In this document: positions 1 through 6,424 of the stretch, piece after piece
Numbering within the stretch: position 1 is the stretch's first letter
How the letters are laid out: every line of letters starts with the position of its first letter
Assembly (NCBI GenBank): GCA_023380675.1
Contig: JAMCRS010000115.1
Location: 1-8,194, forward strand
Origin: Chloroflexota bacterium
Lineage (GTDB): Bacteria > Chloroflexota > Anaerolineae > UBA4142
DNA: 8,194 nt
Direction: 5' to 3'
Made by a program: the position numbers and the translations under genes
The notes under the pieces: model-generated
Databases searched by the model: none
What the model was told of the DNA's origin: nothing
What the model saw: the letters and a program-made list of their open reading frames with translations, nothing else

Positions 1-1110
1 GCGCGGAATCTCGGATAGGCTCAGGTCGCCCGGCAGCACGCGATCGGCGATGACGCAGATCGCTTTGTGTGCGTGTCCGCATTCGCCGACGACGATCTTT
101 TTCACGCCCAACCCTTGTGCGATCTTGAGGTGCCGCAGCGCGACGCGGGATAGCTCTACGTCGTCGAACCAGACGCCGTAATTGACCGCGTCGTATCCTA
201 CCATATCGCTGCTCAGAGTCCAACTGATGCCCGCGGCCTCGAACAGGATCGCGAACGCCGCCGGGTTCTCGGGCCAGGACAGGAACTCGCCCGCGTTATG
301 AATCAGGAGAATGTCGGCGCCTTTTTGGTCGACCGGGATCTTGATGTGCTTGCCGGTCTTGTCGCCGATCAGGTCCTCGAGAAACTCGACCGTGTCTTTC
401 AGTCCCGCCGGCTTCATGCCGGTCGAGGACCCGACTTGCAGCTGCTGGCGCGTGCCCTTGCTCAACAGCTCTTTCGCCGCAATCCCCATCTCCTGGCTGA
501 AAAGTTTGCGGATCTCGCGCGCGATCAGCGCGTTGTCGACGCCGACCGGGCAGACTTGAGCGCAGCGGCGGCAAACGTTGCAGCGGTACGATAGCTCCAG
601 GAGCCGCCGGACGGTCTTGTAGTTCAGCTCGACGTCGGCGCCGACGAACGATCCGAGCAGTTTTCCGCTCGGGGTAAAATAGCGTTGATAGATTCGCCGG
701 AGGATTTCGGAGCGGTATGTGGGACGGTAGATCTCCTGCCGGCCGCTCCCGAGGTAGACGTGGCATGCCTCCGAGCAGGTCTGGCACCGCACGCAATAGT
801 CCATCGATAGCTGGAAAATCTTGACGAACGGCCAGTTGCTCTCGGGATCGAACAGCTTTTGCAGACCGCTTAGAAAGCCGCACACCAACTGGTCTTCTTC
901 TTCGCGTGTCTTTGGCTTGGGGAGGTCGAAGTCGCTGTAGCCGTCGAGCGAGAAATCGTAGGTTTCTTGCCAGCGGGCTTTCGGCGCTTGCACCGCCGGC
1001 TCGTCGGTCGCCGCTGGCAGCGGCATGAGGTCTTGCGTCTGCAAGGCGACGAGCGGCTCGTCGCCCGGCCGCGCGATATCCTTGAACGTTATCCTCGGTT
1101 TGATGCTCAT
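1..1110 (-). CDS. HdrD/DsrK-like (Fe-S)-binding protein, N-terminal 370 residues (3' end outside window)
   Basis: This is a cytoplasmic iron-sulfur subunit of the heterodisulfide-reductase D type. It starts at the ATG at 1110, overlapping the previous stop by 4 bp, and stays open for 370 codons to the window edge. Two ferredoxin motifs are visible: C106-x2-C109-x2-C112-x3-C116 and C177-x2-C180-x2-C183-x3-C187-P, each expected to bind [4Fe-4S]. The first CCG-type domain follows (about 265-350). It keeps the fold landmark GECGHAHK (342-349) but lacks the preceding Cys and CC pair, so this copy probably does not bind a non-cubane cluster; a second, possibly complete, copy would lie beyond the edge. 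The first 95 residues are an unassigned polar extension with the segment YDFSLDGYSDFDL (51-63). There is no signal peptide. With the NarI-like gene it forms an M-K module that moves electrons between quinone and a cytoplasmic thiol/disulfide or other partner (family knowledge). The substrate is not visible here. Confidence 0.92.
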   Translation of the reverse strand, partial: MSIKPRITFKDIARPGDEPLVALQTQDLMPLPAATDEPAVQAPKARWQETYDFSLDGYSDFDLPKPKTREEEDQLVCGFLSGLQKLFDPESNWPFVKIFQLSMDYCVRCQTCSEACHVYLGSGRQEIYRPTYRSEILRRIYQRYFTPSGKLLGSFVGADVELNYKTVRRLLELSYRCNVCRRCAQVCPVGVDNALIAREIRKLFSQEMGIAAKELLSKGTRQQLQVGSSTGMKPAGLKDTVEFLEDLIGDKTGKHIKIPVDQKGADILLIHNAGEFLSWPENPAAFAILFEAAGISWTLSSDMVGYDAVNYGVWFDDVELSRVALRHLKIAQGLGVKKIVVGECGHAHKAICVIADRVLPGDLSLSEIPR

Positions 1111-2006
1111 TTCTTGTCGCTTTCGATCGCTGCATTCTGCGCTTGTTCCAGCCACGTCTTGCCCGCTACGATGTGCGGCGCCGACCAACGGACCGAGTAC
1201 GACAGCTGCTCGACGATCTTGCGGTCGGTGAGTGAGCCTTTCGAGCTGAACGCATCGTCCCACAGGCTGTGGTGAAACGTAAAGTACTTTGCAAAATAGT
1301 GAATGAGCTTGGTGAACGGCATATAGATCATGAACGCTTCAAAGACCAGGAAGCTGAACAGCACGACCGCCGGCACGGAGGTCGGCTTGAAGAACAGGAC
1401 GCTAGAGATGTATGCCGCATGTGCGTCCAACGACGGGTCGCCCAGCCACGATATGAGACCGAGTACGAAAAAGGATGCCAGGAAAAGAAGGTTGAAGTAG
1501 TCGATCGGCGCGGTATACTGCGCAAGGTCCGGATTGCTCGCGCGCTTGGCGATGAGAGCCAGCGACCCGAACGCGCCGAGGACGAATGAGGCCAGGCCGA
1601 CGGCAGTCGCGGCATAGGAAAGTGCTCCGAACGGGAAGAGGACCCGCGCCAGCAGCAGTGCCAACCAGCCAAAGTAGAGATAGATGCCCCAGTGCATTGC
1701 CATCGAAAACGGCCAGATGCCGTAGACGTTGTTCTCTCTCACCTTCTTGAGCGCAAAGATCTCGGTCCCCATTTCGAGAAATTCGGGTACAACCGAGCCG
1801 TGTTTGGCTTTCTTCGTCCAATCGACCTCTTCCATGTACGAGCCGCCATACTGACGCCTTTCCTCCGCCTCGTGCGGGACGGGGTAGACTTCCCAACGCA
1901 GATTCTTGGGCATCGTCGCGATTCGATAGATTCGGAATCCCGCGACGACGAAAAAGAGCACGGCCGCGGCCCAGCCAAAGTAGATCATGAACGATTCAAG
2001 GGTCAT
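1107..2006 (-). CDS. NarI/DsrM-like membrane cytochrome b (respiratory nitrate reductase gamma-like)
   Basis: This 299-residue membrane protein (304 if translation begins at 2021) is the M partner of the downstream K-type iron-sulfur protein. It should bind heme b and exchange electrons with quinone. Five hydrophobic helices are visible at about 8-26, 99-122, 130-152, 167-189 and 211-235. Candidate heme ligands are H105 in the second helix, H236 at the end of the fifth, and H245/H246 just after it. The segment MPFTKLIHYFAKYFTFHHS followed by LWDD (from residue 229) closely resembles the conserved C-terminal motif of NarI-like proteins paired with HdrD/DsrK subunits. An unusually long charged stretch (about 28-97) separates helices 1 and 2. 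The stop overlaps the next start as ATGA, indicating coupled translation and equal expression. No nitrate reductase alpha or beta gene is nearby, so nitrate reduction is not implied; DsrM, TmcC or HmeC is the better comparison. Confidence 0.9.
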   Translation of the reverse strand: MTLESFMIYFGWAAAVLFFVVAGFRIYRIATMPKNLRWEVYPVPHEAEERRQYGGSYMEEVDWTKKAKHGSVVPEFLEMGTEIFALKKVRENNVYGIWPFSMAMHWGIYLYFGWLALLLARVLFPFGALSYAATAVGLASFVLGAFGSLALIAKRASNPDLAQYTAPIDYFNLLFLASFFVLGLISWLGDPSLDAHAAYISSVLFFKPTSVPAVVLFSFLVFEAFMIYMPFTKLIHYFAKYFTFHHSLWDDAFSSKGSLTDRKIVEQLSYSVRWSAPHIVAGKTWLEQAQNAAIESDKK

Positions 2007-2015
2007 TGGATCAAG

Positions 2016-2019
2016 CTCC
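2016..2019 (-). promoter_or_regulatory. Ribosome binding site GGAG favouring the inner start of the cytochrome b gene
   Basis: GGAG (minus strand) lies 9 nt before the ATG at 2006. The ATG at 2021 (five codons earlier, 4 bp after the preceding stop) has no Shine-Dalgarno match, though re-initiation there is possible. Confidence 0.5.
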
Positions 2020-2025
2020 ATGCTG

Positions 2026-4173
2026 TCAAAAACCGGTCGAAACCTGATTGGCCGCGGCTACGGCCGCGCTGAACGCCTGGCTCGCCTCGGCCGCGTCAAC
2101 CGAGGCGTAGCCCGCGCCGAGCTCGCGCAAAAGCTCCGCCGAGTAAACCGGGTCCCCCGCCAAGCGGGCGGCCTGTGCCTGCTTGATCGCGCGATCGAAG
2201 ATAGAGTTCGCCTGGGCGCGGTCCTTCGGCGCCAGCGCGACCGCGACCGCGAAGAGGGCCTGCGCGCGGTCCCCTTCCCAATCCATCTTGTCGACGAGGG
2301 CGAGCGCGTTCGCCGGATCGAGCGGAGCCCAGGCGATCGCGAGGTCACGCAGCGGATACGCGTCGTGCAGCTGGTCGGCTAGATCAGCGGCTTGTTGAAA
2401 AGTCGACTCGTCGTGCGTCACGCGCGCCACGTCGGCCAGCGCCTGCGCACGCACGAACGGAGTGGAAATAGTTTTCGCCAGGTCGAGTGCTCGCGTGGCG
2501 TCTGACATCGCGAGCACTGCGACCGTGGCGTGCTGCGCTTCGTCACGCAGCAGGGGATTTTCGATTTCCGGGAGCGCGGCGAGAGCATCGGCCGGCGATA
2601 CGCGCGCCCATTCCGAGGCGAGCTGACTCTGCGCGCGTGACTGGCCAAAACCGCCAGGTAGTTTCTTCAGCCCAGCCCAGGCAGCCTGATACTTTCCGAT
2701 CCGACCGAATGCGCTTGCCCGAGCACCGGCGTTGGACGGATCGATTGAGTTGGCGATGTTCTCGGCCTGATTCGCGTCGAATGGCAGCCACGCCGATGCA
2801 AGGTCTGCCAGCGCGTACGCTCGCGATGGCTCTGGCAGCGACCGGGCGCCCGTTAGCGCCTCGGTCATCAAGCTATTGTCTTGGGAGGCCGCGCCGACCT
2901 CGCGCAGGGCGTATATGCGAAAATAGGCGTCTTGCACCTGGCGCGCCGAGGCCGCCGCTGCACCGAATTCCCCAAGCTCGCGCAGCGCCCACGACCGGAC
3001 AAATGCGTCGTCAATTTGATTGGCGACCTGGATCGATCTTGATTTGTCCGTGCGCGCCCAGGCGCCGGATATGACCTTGAGGTCGAGCGAACGAAAATAC
3101 AGATCGGGTTCGGTCTGCGCGCGTGCCAGCGCGCTTGACAATAGGTTGGTCGCGCGAGCGGGGTCGCTAGCTGCGACCTGTTCCGCCAGCGCCGCGGTTG
3201 CCCACGTTCGCGATGCGGCCACCTGAATTCTCTGCTCGAGTGGCGGCACCGCGTCGGTTCCGCCGTTCCACGCGACGGCGCTTTCTTCCAGGGACTGCGT
3301 GCGGCCCCAGTAGGCGTGTGAGGTCGCGGCGAGCTCGGCACTGGTCGATATCGCGTCGGTCAGAGCGAGCTCCGCCGAGCTTGGACCGGCTGACGCGCTG
3401 ATGCGGCCGAGTTCCCATACTTTGGCCGATGCGTTCTCGGCGCTCGCGGCGCTGCTCGATGCGGCGTCCAATGCGGCTTGGCGCGTGGCAGCCGCCGGCG
3501 CCTGAATGTCGCTCTGCGTCGGCGGGTTAAAGATCGGCAGCGCGAAGACCAGAAACAGTGCGATCACGAACAAGGGGCCCAACCGCCCGAATCTGAGCCA
3601 GCGTCCGGCCGGCGTCTGAACCCCACGCGTGTTCGCGTACCCCCATGCGAGCGAGCCGACCAGGATCATCGTCACGATGATCCCGACCGCCAGCATGACG
3701 ATCGTCTTCCAACTATCGCGTTCCGTTTGGACCTGTGCGTACGTCTTGTCGATCTGAAAAGCGACGGTGCGCGCCGCGCCCACCCCGGCGTCGACGGAGT
3801 GATAGTCCGTGTCCAAGATTCGGGGCACTGATTCTTCTCGCGCGAGAAGCTGGCGCTCGAGATCCTGGGCGGCCGCACCTTGCACAAGCCCGGCCACTCC
3901 GTGGTCGACGGCATCGATCTGTTGACCGGTAAAAGTGAGCTCGTCGCGCAGTTGCTGAATGGTTGGGCAGGCCGATAGAGCGCCGGGCGTGAAGCTCGAG
4001 TCCCACGTCAGCGCATCGGCCAGCCGCGGGTCGCTCGCGCTGTGGCAGGAAATGCAATAATCGCCGGCATGCGACAAGTCTGCCGAGGCCGGCGGAGCGG
4101 CGGCAAAGGCCGACGCCACGAGAAAGACAAGCGCAAAGACGAGCGCGGTCAATGCCGCGATTCTGACGTGCAT
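2026..4173 (-). CDS. Membrane-anchored monoheme cytochrome c with C-terminal alpha-solenoid repeats
   Basis: This 715-residue protein is of an unfamiliar type. It starts with a Sec-type signal sequence (MHVRIAALTALVFALVFLVA, then an Ala-rich stretch to about 31), followed at once by a single heme-c site, CISCH (C40, C43, H44). A polar helical region to about 156 holds a lone C69 and His at 91 and 125. Two transmembrane helices follow (about 158-178 and 198-215), joined by a basic loop with R184, R191, R194 and R197. By the positive-inside rule the loop is cytoplasmic, so both the heme domain and the C-terminus face outward. From about 313 to 710 there are roughly nine or ten degenerate helix-turn-helix units of 28-40 residues, with a recurring R-x-x-A-L-x-x-[LV]-A core (for example at 393, 419, 451, 575 and 636), resembling TPR/HEAT/Sel1-like solenoids. 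It sits where DsrJ would be in a dsrMKJOP-like cluster. Likely role (inference): outward electron carrier plus docking scaffold. Only one CxxCH is present. Confidence 0.85.
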   Translation of the reverse strand: MHVRIAALTALVFALVFLVASAFAAAPPASADLSHAGDYCISCHSASDPRLADALTWDSSFTPGALSACPTIQQLRDELTFTGQQIDAVDHGVAGLVQGAAAQDLERQLLAREESVPRILDTDYHSVDAGVGAARTVAFQIDKTYAQVQTERDSWKTIVMLAVGIIVTMILVGSLAWGYANTRGVQTPAGRWLRFGRLGPLFVIALFLVFALPIFNPPTQSDIQAPAAATRQAALDAASSSAASAENASAKVWELGRISASAGPSSAELALTDAISTSAELAATSHAYWGRTQSLEESAVAWNGGTDAVPPLEQRIQVAASRTWATAALAEQVAASDPARATNLLSSALARAQTEPDLYFRSLDLKVISGAWARTDKSRSIQVANQIDDAFVRSWALRELGEFGAAAASARQVQDAYFRIYALREVGAASQDNSLMTEALTGARSLPEPSRAYALADLASAWLPFDANQAENIANSIDPSNAGARASAFGRIGKYQAAWAGLKKLPGGFGQSRAQSQLASEWARVSPADALAALPEIENPLLRDEAQHATVAVLAMSDATRALDLAKTISTPFVRAQALADVARVTHDESTFQQAADLADQLHDAYPLRDLAIAWAPLDPANALALVDKMDWEGDRAQALFAVAVALAPKDRAQANSIFDRAIKQAQAARLAGDPVYSAELLRELGAGYASVDAAEASQAFSAAVAAANQVSTGF

Positions 4174-4177
4174 TCCA

Positions 4178-4324
4178 CTACTCTCCAGCCGAGTCGACCG
4201 TCTTTCCACCGTCCACAATCCAGCGCAGCAGTCGCGCGTATACGACGAGCATGACGGCAAAGACGGTAACGACGACCAACCCACCGATGCCGGCTGTATT
4301 GATCAGCCAGTACACGACAGACAT
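4178..4324 (-). CDS. Small single-helix membrane protein, 48 residues, unknown function
   Basis: I do not recognise a family. The frame begins with ATG after a good GAGG site and ends with TAG, 4 bp before the start of the cytochrome gene, whose own ribosome site is formed by the last codons of this frame. The protein has one hydrophobic helix at about residues 5-30 (begins MSVVYWLINTAGIGG), followed by a basic-aromatic patch (R31, R34, W35) and a short polar tail. By the positive-inside rule its N-terminus faces outward and its C-terminus the cytoplasm. Without it there would be an unexplained gap of nearly 200 bp in an otherwise tightly packed operon. Its position between the quinone-interacting subunit and the cytochrome suggests a small accessory subunit or assembly factor, comparable in size to small helices found in many respiratory complexes. 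That role is inference. It is short enough for automatic annotation to skip. Confidence 0.75.
   Translation of the reverse strand: MSVVYWLINTAGIGGLVVVTVFAVMLVVYARLLRWIVDGGKTVDSAGE
4181..4186 (-). promoter_or_regulatory. Ribosome binding site GGAGAG that decides the cytochrome start
   Basis: GGAGAG (minus strand) lies 7 nt before the ATG at 4173 and overlaps the last two sense codons of the 48-residue gene, suggesting coupled translation. It fixes the start of the cytochrome protein at the signal peptide; the same frame is open further upstream to an ATG at 4284, but that extension overlaps the small gene and is not protein-like. Confidence 0.8.
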
Positions 4325-4330
4325 TATTGA

Positions 4331-4334
4331 CCTC
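4331..4334 (-). promoter_or_regulatory. Ribosome binding site of the 48-residue membrane protein
   Basis: GAGG on the minus strand lies 6 nt before the ATG at 4324, in the 45-bp spacer after the NrfD stop. A well-placed site at the head of so short a frame is a main argument that the frame is translated. Confidence 0.65.
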
Positions 4335-4369
4335 GTCGAATCTGTGCAGTCCAGGCGACCATTCCCATC

Positions 4370-5704
4370 CTACTCCGCCGGCGCCGGCAGCGTTTCCGAC
4401 CGCACCGCCGGCTCAACCGCGGCCGGGACGCTCTCGACTTCCCACATCGATATCACCGGAAATACCTTGAAGAAGACCAGGTAGAGCAGCGCGAGCAGCG
4501 CAAACGATGCGAGCGTGATCGCGATCTCGGTCGACGTCGGCAGGTAGACGCCCGGTTCAAACGTCACCCGCGGCAAGGTCAAGCTGGGAATGACGATCAG
4601 GAACCTCTCCAGCCACATGCCAGCAACCACGCAGATCGACACGATAGTAGTGCCGAGCGGCGTTCGGCCGCGCCTCCACACCAGTACCGTGAACGGGACG
4701 ACCGCATTCAGAAACACCATGCCCCAAAACAACACGTGGTAGGCGCCCAGCAGCTTGGCCTGATCGACGCGCAGCTCGTCCGTTACCGCCCCGTAGAATG
4801 TCGTCAAGTTCTCCGCGAGCGTAAAGTAGATCCAGAACGCGCTCATCGCGAGCAGCAGCAGGCCGAGATAGTTGTACTGTTTGTCGCCGATGTAGGATTC
4901 AAGATGCCAGGCACGCCGGATCATCGTCATGAAGACGAACAACAGCGCGATCCCGGAGAAGATCGCGCCCACCACAAAATAGGGCCCGAAGATCGTCGAG
5001 TGCCACATGGGCTCGAGCGTCATGCCAAAAAGCCACGAGACGACGGTGTGCACCAGCGCCGCCGTTGGAATGAGCACGATCGCCATCAGGCTGATCAGTT
5101 TTTCGAGACGGCGGGACTGTTCTTCGCTCCCACGCCAACCGAGCGCCAGCACGCGGTAGAGCCAGCGGCGCCAGGACGCCGCATCTGTCCACTTGTCCCT
5201 CAAAAGCGCCAGGTCCGGGATCATCGGCAAGTACAGGTAGAACAGGCTGCTCAGAAAGTAAGCGCCGATGCAGGTGAAATCCCACAACATGGGAGATTGC
5301 AACCGGCCGTAGACCAACACGTTCATCACCCGGTCGACTCGCCCCATGTCGATCAAGATCTGTAACCCGCCCAGCGCCAGCGCGAAGCCGGTGATCGCTT
5401 CCGCCATTCGCGTGATCGACCGGCGCCATTCGGCGTGCGTCACGCGCAGGATCGCCGAGATGAGCGTCCCCGCCATGCTGATGCCGGTGAAAAAGATAAA
5501 GTTCGAGATGTAAATGCCCCAATAGACTGGGCGTCCCATGCCTGTGACGCCCAGCCCCTGCGTCAACTGCAGGACGTACTCGTACCCGCCCCAAAGGACG
5601 ACGAGGGCGAGCGCGCCGCAGACCGCGTAAAATCCCGGCCCCGTTTCTTGCAGCGGCTTGAGCACGACGCGCTCGAGATCAGACATGGCATTTTGGTCAG
5701 ACAT
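4370..5704 (-). CDS. nrfD: NrfD/PsrC/ActC-like quinone-interacting integral membrane subunit
   Basis: This 444-residue membrane anchor should exchange electrons with the quinone pool through the ferredoxin subunit. About ten hydrophobic helices can be seen (roughly residues 25-45, 60-85, 100-120, 140-160, 202-226, 238-262, 278-298, 320-342, 350-373, 392-413), matching the long ten-helix NrfD branch (DsrP, HybB, ActC) rather than the eight-helix PsrC. Family motifs include YWGIYISNFIFFTGIS (61-76) with AGTLISAIL after it, EPMWHSTIFGPYF (231-243) and WLERFLIVIPS (364-374). The second helix reads GISMAGT; as I remember ActC-type proteins, a His commonly stands where Met77 is, so a quinone-site residue may be altered. 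The soluble C-terminal tail (about 420-444) is short and rich in Pro, Ala and Glu. The symbol is a family name; the exact complex (polysulfide, sulfite, DsrP-like or other) is not shown. The gene is 45 bp upstream of the small membrane ORF. Confidence 0.94.
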   Translation of the reverse strand: MSDQNAMSDLERVVLKPLQETGPGFYAVCGALALVVLWGGYEYVLQLTQGLGVTGMGRPVYWGIYISNFIFFTGISMAGTLISAILRVTHAEWRRSITRMAEAITGFALALGGLQILIDMGRVDRVMNVLVYGRLQSPMLWDFTCIGAYFLSSLFYLYLPMIPDLALLRDKWTDAASWRRWLYRVLALGWRGSEEQSRRLEKLISLMAIVLIPTAALVHTVVSWLFGMTLEPMWHSTIFGPYFVVGAIFSGIALLFVFMTMIRRAWHLESYIGDKQYNYLGLLLLAMSAFWIYFTLAENLTTFYGAVTDELRVDQAKLLGAYHVLFWGMVFLNAVVPFTVLVWRRGRTPLGTTIVSICVVAGMWLERFLIVIPSLTLPRVTFEPGVYLPTSTEIAITLASFALLALLYLVFFKVFPVISMWEVESVPAAVEPAVRSETLPAPAE

Positions 5705-5709
5705 GCAGT

Positions 5710-5714
5710 TCCTC
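5710..5714 (-). promoter_or_regulatory. Ribosome binding site GAGGA of the NrfD gene
   Basis: On the minus strand GAGGA lies 5 nt before the ATG at 5704. The second in-frame ATG six codons later has no comparable site, which supports the longer N-terminus, in which MSD occurs twice (residues 1-3 and 7-9). Confidence 0.7.
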
Positions 5715-5737
5715 AGGACGGACCCTTGCTTTTCGGC

Positions 5738-6424
5738 TCATCCGTCGCGGAGATAGTACACCTTGGGCTGCGTTCCGAGTTCTTCAAGCAACCGATAGGC
5801 CCGCGGGCTCTTTGCCATTTGCGCTACCAGGCTGGTTGGATCGTCGAGGTCGCCAAAATAGCGCGCCCGGCCCGTACAAGTCTCGACGCACGCGGGCACA
5901 TAGTCGGAGGCCTGGAACACGCGTCCTTCGTCCTTGGCCTTTTGTTTGGCCTTTTCCAGGCGCTGGACGCAGAACGTGCACTTTTCCACTACCCCTTTAG
6001 GTCTCGGCGCAACACGCGAGTCTGGATTGAGATGTTGTCGCAACTCGTTGGGCCACTGCGGCTCGTACCAGTTAAAATAGCGGACGCTGTACGGGCAGGC
6101 GACCGTGCAGAAGCGGCATCCGATACAGCGATCGTAATCGATCAGGACGATACCCTCTTCGTTCTTGAAAGTGGCCTGGACGGGACACACCTTGACGCAC
6201 GCAGGATCGTCGCAGTGCATGCAGGGCCGCGGGATGAAGCGCATTTTGACATTGGGGTAGGTGCCTTCTACGGAAGGAATGACCTCGTTCCACAGGATGG
6301 CGCGTCCCACTTCGGTCTGGTCCGGACCCGCAACCGGTGTGTTGTTTTCCATGCGGCATGCGGCCGTGCACGCCTGGCACGCGACGCATTTGTCGAGATC
6401 GATTACCATTCCCCAACGAGGCAT
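5738..6424 (-). CDS. Four-cluster [4Fe-4S] ferredoxin-like electron transfer subunit (PsrB/DsrO/SoeB type)
   Basis: This 228-residue B subunit should carry electrons between the molybdopterin subunit and the NrfD membrane subunit. All 16 cluster cysteines are visible in four motifs: C13-x2-C16-x2-C19-x3-C23; C68-x2-C71-x4-C76-x3-C80-P; C100-x2-C103-x2-C106-x3-C110-P; and C149-x2-C152-x26-C179-x3-C183. This is the standard pattern of the DMSO reductase/PsrB/DsrO family with four cubane clusters. The start at 6424 is set by an AGGAG site; an ATG 18 nt upstream in frame is less likely. There is no Tat or Sec signal: the protein begins directly with the first cluster domain. Known DsrO proteins carry a Tat signal, so this one is either cytoplasmic (SoeB-like) or exported by hitch-hiking with the large subunit (PsrB-like). 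The stop lies 33 bp before the NrfD gene. Which electron donor or acceptor it serves cannot be told. Confidence 0.95.
   Translation of the reverse strand: MPRWGMVIDLDKCVACQACTAACRMENNTPVAGPDQTEVGRAILWNEVIPSVEGTYPNVKMRFIPRPCMHCDDPACVKVCPVQATFKNEEGIVLIDYDRCIGCRFCTVACPYSVRYFNWYEPQWPNELRQHLNPDSRVAPRPKGVVEKCTFCVQRLEKAKQKAKDEGRVFQASDYVPACVETCTGRARYFGDLDDPTSLVAQMAKSPRAYRLLEELGTQPKVYYLRDG

Noticed and set aside
296..1135. A 279-codon minus-strand frame across the HdrD-like gene
   Set aside because: It is very Arg/Pro-rich with no motifs, and it overlaps the frame that holds both CxxCxxCxxxC motifs and GECGHAHK. It is a high-GC shadow.
1107..2006. Nitrate reductase gamma subunit (narI) as a functional call
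   Set aside because: The fold family fits, but there is no narG, narH or narJ. The ATGA-coupled partner is an HdrD-like protein and the C-terminal motif fits DsrM-type proteins better.
4174..4284. Upstream extension of the cytochrome gene to the ATG at 4284
   Set aside because: It adds 37 residues of non-signal-like sequence ahead of a clear signal peptide, lacks a ribosome site and overlaps the 48-residue membrane gene.
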